A stretch of 64,000 bases of DNA from Rallus limicola (Eukaryota; Chordata; Aves; Gruiformes; Rallidae): NCBI GenBank assembly GCA_022605955.1, contig JAKCOZ010000001.1, forward strand, positions 99,480,211-99,544,210. Reading direction: 5' to 3'. The translations under genes were made by a program, and so were the position numbers. Every line of letters starts with the position of its first letter. Position 1 is the first letter of the stretch. Shown in pieces: positions 36,546 to 48,010 of this stretch. Below the pieces are notes generated by a model. It ran no database searches. It saw only the letters and a program-made list of their open reading frames with translations, and was not told where the DNA came from.

Positions 36546-36947
36546 ATCTAGGTACTGCATACAGTTTGGAGCATCTAGTATGACAAAAGCATCTACAAAT
36601 TGAAGCAAGGTAAGAGTGGGAATATCAAGTCAACCAATGCTGACAGATCTGGTCTTCTTTGTGGAAGAAATGGCTACAGGAAGGGGGGTGGGACAAAAGA
36701 ATCCAAAGATACTTAAAGTTAGATATAAAAGTAAGCTTTTTCCTAACAATGGCAGTTGAGTACAGGAATAAGTTGATCAGTGAGGTTGTCTAGACTCCAT
36801 CCCTGGAGGCTTTCAAGGCCTGCTTGGTGAAAGCCCTAAGCAGCCTAGTGTGACCCCAGAGCTGGCCCTGTTGATTTGGGCAGGAGGCCTGACTACAGAC
36901 CTCCCAAACTGTGTTCCCACCTGAGTGACTCTGTGATGTTGTGACTA
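36546..36947 (+). mobile_element. Old, highly diverged CR1 3' fragment
   Basis: The text keeps the order of late CR1 ORF2 and 3' UTR: GTACTGCATACAGTTTGGAGC, a degenerate middle (36620-36740), TCCATCCCTGGAGGCTTTCAAGGCC, and an end TTCCCACCTGAGTGACTCTGTGATGTTGTGA resembling the usual tail. Divergence is much greater than in the other copies. There is no coding potential. Confidence 0.7.
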
Positions 36948-37654
36948 AAATGTAGCAATGTCTAGGACTTTTGCTTGAAAAGCATACCTCTAGCGCTACA
37001 GAGGTATCAATGAATGCAAGCTGTTACAGTGGCTGTGTTGTGCTGGTACTACTATAGCGCATCCCTGAGTAATTTCTCCTGATTTTGGAAGTGAATTCCT
37101 AGTCTTGAGAAAAAGCAGTCCCAAGGGAGAAACAATCATATAGACTGTCCAATTTCTGACTTTCTATCCCCTAAATGTTTCCTTTTACTAAGATGAGCTT
37201 CTGGTATGAGGAAACGAATGATGCAGAGGGAAGAGCTAGCTTTAGTGGCTAATTTTGCATTTCAGCAGGTTCTATATTTTTTTTGCTCTGTTACACCCAA
37301 AACCTCATTACGGGTGAAAGGAAATATCTTGCTTTAATAGAACTAAGAGTACATTAGTACAATGAATGTTGTAATGCTTTAACAGTCCAAATCATGCAAA
37401 TAAAACAGAAAAACCTTATTCATAAAATATTAAAATTGTTATCTGAATGTTTCTAGTTTCTGCCCCTCTTTGCTAGGGCCATGCTCATCCTTTCTAGGTT
37501 CCAGTGTGTCCCAATGTTGATAGTTTCAGTCTTCTTGAAGACTGAGGATGTCTATCATAAGTTATGACTATTCTGCAACCTTCACTGGGAGGACTATGGT
37601 CTTCATAGGATATTTTTCCTCATCATTCCTGGGGTTTCCTTTACTTTCCTTAAT

Positions 37655-37965
37655 ACATTTTCTTATCCTCACCTGCTCCCTTACCCCTGCTCTCAGAGAA
37701 GGGATAAATGCTGCGCTGCAGACCCCCACTATCACCCAGGACCTGTTTGTCCACTGGGGACTGCCTGAGGCTGCCAGCCCCCTCCCCAGCAGCACTCACA
37801 GAGCTGGAGCTCAGGCAGGCTGGGCAATGGGCACTTGGCCAAAGGGCACCTGGGAACCCAGCTCAGCCCCGCTCAGGCCAGTGGCAGCCTGGACACCCCC
37901 AGGACCCTGCACAGCCCGACACCTGCACCCAGCAGCAGCAAAACCATATTTACAGGGCTAGATAG
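37655..37965 (+). other. GC-rich island of unknown origin
   Basis: About 300 bp of C-rich and G-rich DNA sit abruptly in AT-rich surroundings. Three overlapping open frames result (137, 85 and 75 aa, on both strands), without recognisable domains but with many Pro, Ala and Gln codons, as composition alone would give. CAGCAGCAG near 37933 is a short triplet run. It could be an old exon or promoter fragment, a transposed piece of GC-rich DNA or an unrecognised repeat. No terminal duplications are visible. Confidence 0.35.
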
Positions 37966-40900
37966 AGTTTACGTGTCCTTTATGCAGGAAACAGCATTGA
38001 TTATAGATCCTGATATGGTATCAACCTTTTAGTAAATAAAGCAGCTGAAAACTGCTTAATATTTATGTACTAAAACGAACATGATTTTTTTTTTTTTACT
38101 TTTCACCTGTCAGTGGTGAGACTTTGGTACCATGCAGGTGGAAGACATAAGAGAGAATAAATACTCCATCACTTTATTGAGTTAAATGTCTAATAATTAC
38201 CTGTTTTAATTATATGGAAAGGAAAAGTGGATACATGATTTGAAGTATCATGGAGAACACTGATAATTTTTAGGTATTTGAGTCAGATTTCAAAATCTTT
38301 TCCCTGAAGAGACAAATAAGATTGAGAATATGATTGAGGGCTTTTTTCAGGACATAGATTATATGCGAACTGAGGTTGAGAATGTACTCACCTGAAAATT
38401 GTTCAAAGCCACATGTACCAGGAAGGTGTAAGGGTGACAATATTTCTGTCTCTAGACCATGGATCTTTCTTATTGTATAGTGACCGCAATGCTGACCTGC
38501 CAGAATTCCTTCTTCTGCTGGAGGCTATTAAAACTCCATGATAGATTAGTCATAAACTTTGAGAGCAGAGGTGGGGATCATACTCATACTGATAAATTAA
38601 GTGTGGGTTTGTGATCTAGACTGTTTTCTCAGTGGATGATTGAACACAGAATCAAAGAAGAGATGAAAGTTAGTGTTTTGCCCTCTGAGCCACCCCTCTT
38701 TTTTAATTTCATTTTTATTTTCCTAATATTCTGTTCATCAGCTGTTATTTTGCAAAATTCAGGCATGGATGAACATTTTGAACTATGTTATATTAATTAA
38801 ATTTCAACTTCTGAAGGTCTAACTAACCAAGAACCTTTTGTGAGTAACTGACTCTTAACTGAAGGCTAACTTGATTTTGAGCATTAGATTTTTACCTAAT
38901 TGCATTTATTTGACAATGTATGAGAAGGAAACTTGCAGAATAAAACATACAGGAATGTCTTTTAAGGTTAACCCTTGATAGATTTAGCACAATACATTTT
39001 TTAATAGCTCAGTAGGAATCTTGTTAAAAGGCAGGCCAACAAAGCGTTTCTTTCCACTGTTATGGTTTATGAAAACAGCTATAATAATGGATGAACTCTC
39101 TCTTCAGGCAAAAAGGTGAAGTTAAAACAACTCAGTTTTAAAGAGAAACATATTTGGTCAGTGAGGATGACATAAGTGTGATGCTTTCGTATCAAGTAAA
39201 TATGATCAGTGTGTAAGTTTACAGACATTTTTAATTAAATTAAGTACAATTTAAGCATATTTATCTTAATTGGAGATTATCAGGTTTGTTATATTAATTG
39301 AATAAGCACCATATCTACTTGGAGAGCTTTTAAAATGTGTGTCTTTGACCTATAGACATTAAGGAGCTCATTACATATCACAGCTATCCTTGGGTTTCTG
39401 TCTAAGCAGGTTAAATTTTGTGATCATTTGTTGACACCGAACTCCCTCAGTGGTGTAAATGTTATTCTATGTTCCCTTTAACTACCACAGGAAAAAGTAT
39501 CATTATTTGTAACTGAATAGGGAGAAACTTTTCAGCCAAGCAGATTAAAAGATTCTGAGCTTCCATACTGTTATTCATAGATCAGAAATTATTTCTTCAA
39601 CCTTCCCTCTAGATTTCCTCAAGTCATTTCCACAGTGGCCCAACATTCCTCCCACTGGGTAGGCTTGAATCAGGACTAGAGAAGCATTCACAGACTGCTG
39701 TTGCCACTAACCTTTCTTTATCAAGGCTTCAAGCACTCTTAGATGTGCAGTTTTAGCAAAGTAGCTCTTTCTGGTTCCTTGTGTTATAATTGATTAAGTC
39801 TCAACCGATAATCAGGGGTAAGGGTTCAGTTTCAAATTTTGTCACAGACTTCTAGCTGAATTTGAGCAGGTCATTCCTTCGTTCTGTTTTGGCTTACTAT
39901 CCTGGAGTGGGTGGGGGGAGGAAGGAGGAAAAAAGATTTACCACTTTTCACTGAGTCCTTTAAAATATATAAATGACAAATCTCTATAAAAGCTAAGTAT
40001 TACTACCATCTCCTGCAATTATTTTATTTTAAAATTATTTGGTAACTTGATTCAGAATATGCCTAATATCTATAATCTACCTGCGTTTGTATTCAAAACT
40101 GGAGAATGTCTTTTTGTGGTTTTAAAAATAAATGAAAAAGACAATTTTTTTCTTCAAGAAACAGAGCTCAATATTTTTTATCAGAATAAATTCAATATTC
40201 TAACAAAACTATTGGCCAGGTGTCAGGGTCTGTCATTTACAAATGATAGCTGAAGTGTTTGTCACTGAAAGGTTCAAAGTGACTCCATGCTGAAACTACC
40301 TTTTCTGAACTGTTCGAACAAATGACATTCACAGATGTCCACAGATCATTTACATATAAGCAAGCATTTTTATGTTGTCTTTCACAAAGTGTGTGTATTT
40401 ACACAAGATTTATGCTAACATCACCTCAAGCATCAAAGGATTATCTCTTGGTCTTTCTAAGAGGCTTATTACCTGTTTATAGGTTTATAATGACAGGAAA
40501 TGATTTAAAAGCAACCAAGCAGTGCCTTGTCTCATTGAGTCTCAGCTTGCATGCTTCTATTTTCCAGAAGTTTACTTACTTTTAAGAGTTGTTCATGAAT
40601 TCTCATTTAAACATTTAACACACAACCTCTTACTTTTAAATGGTTCTACTGATAGTTAATTAGTTTCTTAAGCCAGATGTTCTAAAATTACCCCACCTGA
40701 AATTCCCTGAAGGTAATAATCAATGCAAAAGTCAAGTTTAAATCTTTGGCGTTAGATATCTTTTTGCTGTTAAAAACAGATACATAGATTAACAGTTTCT
40801 CTTGTTGGAATATTTGCTGTAGTGAATTTCTATTTGGGAAAAAGACTTAGGAGACTTAGAAAAGTATTATCTTTGCCATTCATTTATTGTAAGGGATGCC

Positions 40901-41848
40901 ATTCAATATGTGTGTGAGTATTCATGTAATATTAGAGTTTTTCATTCACCTGAAGTTTTGAAATGAGATATAGTGAAGCCAAATTAATTTCATTGTTTTA
41001 CCATACTGGCTGGATTCAATAACTGTTAGTTCTTAGGAAAAAAAAGACAGAAAATCACAATCATATTAAATATATAAATAACTATTGAAGTATCCTTGAC
41101 TAAACATCATTTGATATTTGGTAGAATTTAAATAATTAAAATAATTATGGCATTTTCTTTATATTAAACTAGATCTGACAAGTCTTCAGGAAATATTCAT
41201 TTAAGATGGCTGAACATTTTAATTAGTCTTTTCAAACTGTTAGATGTTTTGCTTTCTTTTTTATTTCTTAGAAATCTCTCCTTACCATTTTTTGTATACT
41301 GCAGTTCATCTGAAGTTAATGGGTTAGAATATTAAATATATATAAACAGATTTACATTTAATGCATGTATATAGACTTAATAAACATTAGATACAACTGT
41401 CTATTCTTATAAGCAATCTTCTCTGACATATGGCAAAATATAATGCCATGGGCTTATGTGTTTAAGGAAACATCAGAATGTGGTCTCAGGAGATGAGTCA
41501 CATAGCTCCAAAGTTGTCCAAATCCAACAGTATATAAGGCGGTATTAAAGGCAGGAAAGAGCTTAGTAATTAATAATTAATCAAAATGATAACATGAAAG
41601 GAAAAGAAGCATACCTTGATTAGTCAACTTCTCATCTCTCATCCAGTTGCTAAAAATACAAGAAATAACAGATTACATACATCTCTACAGTGAATTTGTA
41701 GCTAAAGGACTCTGACACAGTTTTGACTACATACTTTTCTTCTTTGTTATTTTTAACACAATAGATAGCTTAGCAAGTAACTGCGACTAATATAAATCTA
41801 GCTAGCTACATGCTTAGCTTATGTATTTAGAGATAAAGAATTATAGTG
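37966..41848. other. AT-rich unique sequence, no gene seen
   Basis: The stretch is rich in T and A runs. The frames at 40047-40253 and 40322-40585 carry no domain. No repeat terminus was recognised. Confidence 0.6.
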
Positions 41849-43028
41849 TTTTCATAGAATCACAGAACAGTTTGTGTTGGAAGGGACTTCAAAGCTCATC
41901 TAGTTCCACACCCCGTCATGGGAAGGGACACCCTCTACTAGACCAGGTTGCCCAAAGCCCCATCCAACCTGGCCTTGAACACTGCCAGGGAGGGGGCAGC
42001 CACAGCTTCTCTGGGCAGCCTGTGCCAGGGCCTCACCGCCCTCTCAGTGAAGAATTTCTTCCATATATCTAATCCAAATCCCCCCTCTTTTAGTTTAAAA
42101 ATATTACCCCTTTTTCTGTTGCTACATGCTGTTGTAAACAATCCCTCTCCAGCTTTCTTGTAGGCAGCTTTTATGTACTAGAAGGCTGCTATAAGGTCTC
42201 CCCCAGAGCCCTCTCTTCTCCAGACTGAAAAAGCCAATTTCTCTGAGCCTGTCTTCACAGGAGAGGTCCTCCAGTCCTCTGATTATCTTGCTAGCCCTAG
42301 TCTGGACTTGCTGTAACAGTTCCAGGCCTTTCTTATGTTCAAGACTCTATGGGCTGGACACAGTACTCCAGATGGAGTTTCATGAGTTGAGTAGATAGGG
42401 AGAATCAGTTCCCTTGACCTGCTGGCGATGTTTTCTTTGACACAGCCCAGGATACTGTTCACTTTTATGGGCTGCAGTTGCACATTACTGGCTCATGTTG
42501 AGCTTCTCCACCAACGCAGTAAAGTTCTTCTCATCAAGGCTGCTCTCAATCCATTCTCCACCCAGCCTGTAGTTGTGATTGGGACTGCCCCAAGCCACAT
42601 GCAAGACCTTGCACTTGACCTTCTTGAACTTCATGTAGTTTGCACAGGCCCACCCTCAAGCCTATCAGTGTCCCTCTGGATGTCATCCCTTCCCTCCAGT
42701 GTGTCAACTGCAGTACACAGCTTGGTGTTACCAGCAAACATGCTGACAGTGCACTTGATCACATCATACAAGTCTCCAACAAAAATGTTAAGCAACATCA
42801 GACCCAATTCTGATCCATTAGGAGCACTACTTGTTAGTGATCCATCCTTAGACATTTTTTCAGGCACAATTTGCCTTCAATGAAGCCATGTTGGCTGTCA
42901 CCAATCATCTCCGTTTCCATATGCCTGAACATAGTTTCCAGGAGGATCTGCTCTATGATCTTGCTGGCTACAGAGGTAAGACTGACTGGTCTGTAATTCC
43001 CTGAGTCTTTTTTTTTTTTTTCCCTTTT

Positions 43029-43395
43029 TGTTGCGACGGAGGGAAGACTCGGACACTCGATGCGAGTAATCAGCAAGCTCCGTTTATTGAATAGTACAAT
43101 TGTCTTTTATAATAGTTCTAATTAGCTCATTACATATTGCAAAATTCAAGCTCATTATTGGTTATTATTTTTAAGGTCAGTCCTGCCCTTAGTTCTTCAT
43201 CAGTGGTCAGCTACATCCCCCTGTTCTCACGCCTGAATCAGAGAGGCATCCAGTTGTTTGCAACTCAGGTATCCAAGAATAGCACGTCCAGTTCATATCA
43301 GCAACTAGACTAGCTGTGCACAATGCCTCCCAAATTCCAGCTTGGACAGCTGGCCTATGTCTATGTGGCCTCTGCTAGCTAACCATTCCTCCACA
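43029..43395 (-). mobile_element. Solo LTR, ERVK/alpharetrovirus-like, 367 bp
   Basis: The element is framed by the perfect 6-bp duplication CCTTTT (43023-43028 and 43396-43401), the length typical of ERVK and alpharetrovirus-type integration. On the minus strand it runs TGTGGAGGAATGG to GTCGCAACA, with canonical TG and CA ends. A TATA box (43111-43103) lies about 15 bases upstream of AATAAA (43088-43083), so the repeat region R is very short, as in avian alpharetroviruses. No internal genes are present, so a provirus recombined to one LTR. The preserved ends and duplication suggest it is young compared with the CR1 it splits. Confidence 0.9.
43083..43111 (-). promoter_or_regulatory. LTR core promoter and polyadenylation signal
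   Basis: On the minus strand TATAAAAGA at 43111-43103 precedes AATAAA at 43088-43083. These are the U3 core promoter and the R-region polyadenylation signal of the solo LTR. Present-day activity is not shown by sequence alone. Confidence 0.7.
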
Positions 43396-44275
43396 CCTTT
43401 TTAAAAATGAGTGTTATGTTTCTCTTTTCCAGTCAGTGGGAACTTTAAGACCGTGACTTACCGTGACTTCTTAAATATAATGGAGAAGGGCTTAGCTACT
43501 TCATCTGCCAGTCCCCTCAGGACCCACAAACTTGTGCACCTTTCAGATTCCTTAGATATTCTTATCTTCTAGAGTGGACAGTTCTTTGTTCCCCCAGTCC
43601 CTACCTTTGCCTTCTGTGACCTGGGCAGTGTGATTAGAGCCCATGCTGGTGAAGATTGAGGCAAAATTTTTTACCTCAGCCTTCTCTATAACCTGGATAA
43701 TCAGGTTTCCATCTAATTTTGGAGAGGGACCACATTTTCCTTAGTCTTCCATTTATTGCTAACATAGCTATAGAAGCTTTTCTTTTTTTTCCCTGATGAC
43801 CCTGGGTAGATTTATTTCTATCAGGGCTTTAGCTTTTATAACCTGATCCCTGGCTTCTTGGACAGTTTCTCTGTTTTCTTCCCAGCATACCTGACCTTGC
43901 TTCCACCATCTGTAGGGTTTCTTTTGCTTTTGAGATTGTTCAACCATGAACAACTTGTTCATCCAGGCAGGCCTCTCGGCATTTTTGCAAGACTTCCTCT
44001 TTGTTGGGATGCATCCCTCCTGTGCTTGGAGAAGATGATCCTTGAATACAAACCAGGTGTCTTTGACCTCCCTGAAGAGGCCAAAATCTGCTCTCCTGAA
44101 CTCCAGGGTAGTGAGCTTGCTGTGCACCCTCCTTGCTGCCCTGAGGATCTTGTACCCCACCATTTCACAGTCACTGAAAGCCAAGGTTGCCCTTGAGCTT
44201 CACATTCCTCACCAGCCCTCCCTTGTTGGTGAGAACAAGGTCCAGCATGGTAACTCTCTTTGTTTTCTCTCATCT

Positions 44276-46838
44276 ATAATCACATCCATTGTTACAGGAT
44301 TCATATTCTTTTTTTAACTTTGAAAATTATAATTAACTTGAAACTGGGAGGAAGGGGGGGAAAATGTCATTTGTGGCGTCTTAGTCCCATTGAAAAATTC
44401 CCTTCAGTAGCATGAAAATAGATGCAAATTCAATCTTAATTTTCTTCCATACATTGTGACATTAACACCCCAACCCAAATTTATTACCTTAGGAACGAGA
44501 ATTTTTGTTCTAAAGCCATCAAATGAAACATTTTAGCAATTCCAAAAATCCTTTTCCTATTTGAATATCAGGCTTCAAAATCTGTCAAAATGAACTAATC
44601 TCATAAACAGTTTGAGTATTTCTGTTAAAAAGCAAATACAAATAGATACGGTTTTCACCATAGCTGCTATTACTGCCTCCTCTCAAAACCCATCCTTGAC
44701 AAGTGCAGCCTTCATTCAATTTCTCTTGATTATTTCTGAAATTAGCCTCCAGTCTTGCAGTACGCAAAAAAAGGGCAAGTTTTCATGTGGACTTTTTATT
44801 AATTTTGATGAGACCTGCTCACTAATCACTAACATTTGAGTCTTACTGACCTGACTGCACTTCAGAACAGAGAGCTTAGACTCCATTGGTTAGATACACA
44901 GAGAAAATTAAATGTTCCTTTTAAAATGGTGGTTTTGTTTGGTCTTGGGATTTTTTTACTTTGTCTAATCATTGCTTAGTGACCCACACAAAGAGCTTTG
45001 GGGCAGAAAATAGAAATCAGAGCTCCTCACTTCAAAGCTCAGACAAAAGGCAGTTGTCTCACAGTTGCTGCTCTTACTCTTTCAATCTGGCCTCAGTTAT
45101 CTTTCCTATTCTGCACCCCACCCCACCCCTTTCCAAATCAGTAGTTTTAAAAAGGAATTACAAAAACTTTTAGCTGTTTGGAAAAGAAGATATGTCCTTT
45201 CATCTATATTAAGATCATACCAATCTAATGGTGATAAATAACAAGGTAAAGGTAAGATATTTTTTACAGTGGTATCCTAACTAGTTTTCTATTCATATAA
45301 GCTACTTTTCTTACCCCATTATCTGAATTTTTCTTACCCCATTATTACCTTTCAGGAAGGTCACACAGTAATTTCTAGAACTTTACCTAAGCTTCAAATT
45401 TTGTCAGTGTGTGAATAAAGTTGTAGTTGCCCAATTTTAATTTTTTTTCCAAAGTTTACACTATTATAGTACATCTTTTCTTCCAAAATACCCCCCGATT
45501 TAAAATGTTCAGATAATTTAAGTTTTAATTGATCTTTCAAATATGAAAATAAATATCAATTCACCCTATAATGCAGTATCTTCCAGATAAGTAAGTCACT
45601 TAATCAAATCAAGTAAGTCACTGGCATTAGTAAGGACAAAAAGAGAACAAGTCTTTGACAGCATACATATTCACTGTATAAACAAAGATATTTTTAAAAA
45701 CAATAACTAGGAAATTAGAAACATTCAAGAATATTCAAAATAAAGAAGATGGAAGAAGAATTATTCATATTTGTAGACTTCTTAGCCGCTATGTCAAAAA
45801 TATTTCCTTTTTCTGCTTGTGTAATGCAGGGTTCTGATCCTGTACTATTATATGATCAGTGTATGCTACCAAATCTACTACTAACAAGGTCAGCACTTCC
45901 ATATTAAATTATTGATAATAGAATTTCATAGTGCTTAAACAATACTACTCAGATGTTCAACATCATAAAAAGGATAACTAAGGATGATCAGGACATTTTT
46001 GCTTCAACTAGTTGTTGTTGTGTATGTGTGTGGGGGTATACATATATATTTTTGGGAAGCCCAAAACTATTTCACCAAAAAAATATAAAAGTTTTCTGGT
46101 AAGCTATTCATTAAAATATTTTAAAATTGTAATATTTCTGCATATAATAATAATTTTGCTCTTAAATGTAGGTTGATTATATTGCTTTTTAAAATATTAA
46201 CTGGGGGTATAAGGTTTTTCCAACTGCCCATTTTCAATTTTCAATATAATATATTTAGACTTTCTGCTGCTGTCCATTAATGATCTTCTACATTTTCCTA
46301 ATAATAATTATGTATGTACACACACTCCTATATTTAAATAGATTTTTAAATGGTTATGAACCATTTTTTCACTTTTTGGAAACACAAATCAGAGGTTATA
46401 CAGCTTTTCCCTGCTTTGGAAAAAGACTATTTTTTTTCATAAATAAATTCACTTGCATGGCCTAAGCCTGGCATTTTGTATTACTTTTGCATACTTGTAA
46501 GTGGTTTAATTATAAATCAGAGTAAAAACAGAGAAATAACATTCTCAAGGGATTATTACTATAATGCCCTAATAATATTGCTCTGCAGTTTCCAACAGAT
46601 AAATTACAGTAATACTTCAAAAGAAGCATTGATTAGAGAAAGAGTACATGGGTTTCTTTTTGGTAAAGTGCTGCATCCCTTTGTGTGAGCTAAAACCACA
46701 CTAGCACAACATATTAATTTTCATCAAAGTGATATTTTCTTGCAGCAGACCAGTTTTGTTCTATATTGCAAAAACATTCTCTGGAATTCTGTTCTAGTGC
46801 ACCTTCAGAGAGCTTCAAACTTCATTCTAATTTGAAAT
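44276..46838. other. AT-rich unique sequence with small direct repeats
   Basis: No gene is supported. A 17-bp perfect repeat with a period of 23 bp occurs at 45306-45322 and 45329-45345. A 12-bp repeat AAGTAAGTCACT occurs at 45589-45600 and 45611-45622. Short frames at 46280-46688 are AT-driven and carry no domain. Confidence 0.6.
45306..45345 (+). repeat. 17-bp direct repeat, period 23 bp
   Basis: TTTTCTTACCCCATTAT occurs twice without mismatch, at 45306-45322 and 45329-45345, separated by 6 bases. It looks like a recent local duplication. Confidence 0.85.
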
Positions 46839-48005
46839 TGTTTTGGATTTGCATAGCAAGGTTTTAGTAATGGTGGAGTGGCTGCAGGGTTGGAGGGGTG
46901 GGTTCTGCAAGAAGCAGCTAGAAGCTTCCCTTAGGCCCGAAAGAGTAAATACCAGCTGGGTTCAAGACTGGACCTGCCACTGACCAAGGATGAGCCCATC
47001 AGTGATGGTGGTAGCATCTCTGTGATAACATATTTAAAAAGGAGAAAAAAAAAAAAAAGAAAAAAAAGAAAAAAAAAAGCAAGTGCCTGCTTTTTGCTAC
47101 CAGAGGAGTGATAAGATGTAAGAAATTTTGGATACGCGAAGGTCAGTGAAGAAGGGAGAGAAGGAGCCCCAGGTGTCAGAGAATCCCCTGCAATGCGTGG
47201 GGAAGACCGTGGTGAAGTGATGTCCCCGTCAGGCCAAGGAGGATGAAGGGGAGTAGAGATTCCACCTTCTCATGTAGGACTCCACAGTGGAGCAAGTGGA
47301 AGCACATGAAGAAGGCTGGTGACCTGGTGGGAAGCCTACATTGGAGCAACCTCCTGGAAGGACGTGCAGCCCATAAGGAGAGGAGCCCACACTGGAGCAG
47401 CTTTTCTGGGGGAAATTGTGACCCCATGGGGAACAGTGCTAGAGAAGTCTGTTCCTGAAGTCTGCATCCCATGGAAGCCATGCTGAGGCAGTTCATGAAG
47501 AACTGAAGTCCCTGTGGGAAGGACACTCTTTAGAGAAGATCATGAAGGACTGTCTCCCATGAGAGGGACTCCATGCTGGAGCAGGGGAAGTGTGTGAGGA
47601 GTCCTCCCCCCGAAGAGGAAGGAGTGGCAGAGACAACACCTGTGACAAACTGACTGCAACCTTCATTCTTCATCCCCCTGTAGCACTGAGGGGGAAGATG
47701 TAGAGAATTCAGGAATAAAGTTGTGTCTGGGAAGAAGGGAAGGGTTGGGGAGATGTTTTAAGACTTGGTTTTATTTCTCATTATCCTGATGTTTTGATTG
47801 GGTAATAAATTAGATGCATTTTATTCTGTGTTGAGTCTGTTTTGTCCCTGAAGCTAGTTGCAGATTGATCTCTCCCTTACCTTATCTCAGTTTTCGAGCC
47901 TTTCATTATATATTTTCTCTCCTGTCCAGCTGAAGAGCGGAGTGACAGAGCAACTTTGGTAGGCATCTTTGGTAGGCATCTTCCAGCCAGGGTTAAACCA
48001 CCACT
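46839..48005 (+). mobile_element. Solo LTR, same family as at 2898 (copy 3)
   Basis: This 1167-bp LTR is flanked by the perfect 5-bp repeat GAAAT (46834-46838 and 48006-48010). It begins TGTTTTGGATTTGCATAGC and ends AAACCACCACT, the same ends defined independently by the duplication around copy 1. The end dinucleotide is therefore CT rather than the canonical CA. Inside are a TATA-like ATATTTAAAAAGG near 47030, an A-rich block (47044-47078), the CTGCAGCCC/CATGGAG-type body, AATAAA at 47804-47809, and a 13-bp tandem duplication (47955-47980) close to the 3' end. No viral genes adjoin it. It is the best-preserved copy of the family in the window. Confidence 0.88.
47804..47809 (+). promoter_or_regulatory. 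Polyadenylation signal AATAAA in LTR copy 3
   Basis: It is placed as in LTR copy 1 (4023-4028), about 200 bp before the LTR end, and is followed by TGTGTTGAGTCTGTTTTGTCC. It would mark the end of R in the original provirus. Confidence 0.6.
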
Positions 48006-48010
48006 GAAAT

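Larger units (their letters stand above)
41849..44275 (-). mobile_element. CR1 LINE, minus strand, long copy split by an LTR
   Basis: Excluding the LTR, about 2.06 kb of CR1 remain, the longest single CR1 here. On the minus strand it enters upstream of the RT in the linker after the endonuclease domain: 44184-43768 keeps a 138-aa frame with AARRVHSKLTTLEFRRADFGLFREV and PAWMNKLF. It continues through the RT start ([21 protein letters not shown] and [12 protein letters not shown], about 43000-42850) and ends at 41849 with TTCTGTGATTCTATGA on the minus strand. Motif C reads F-A-G-N (near 42735), so both catalytic aspartates are lost. The LTR at 43029-43395 sits within the RT N-terminal region. 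Its 3' UTR resembles that of the fragments at 59370 and 16060. Confidence 0.88.

Noticed and set aside
43768..44196. 138-aa minus-strand protein as a host gene
   Set aside because: It is the CR1 ORF2 linker between endonuclease and reverse transcriptase, part of the element at 41849-44275.
46839..48005. Frame of 116 aa (47176-47526) as a gene
   Set aside because: It is antisense inside LTR copy 3.
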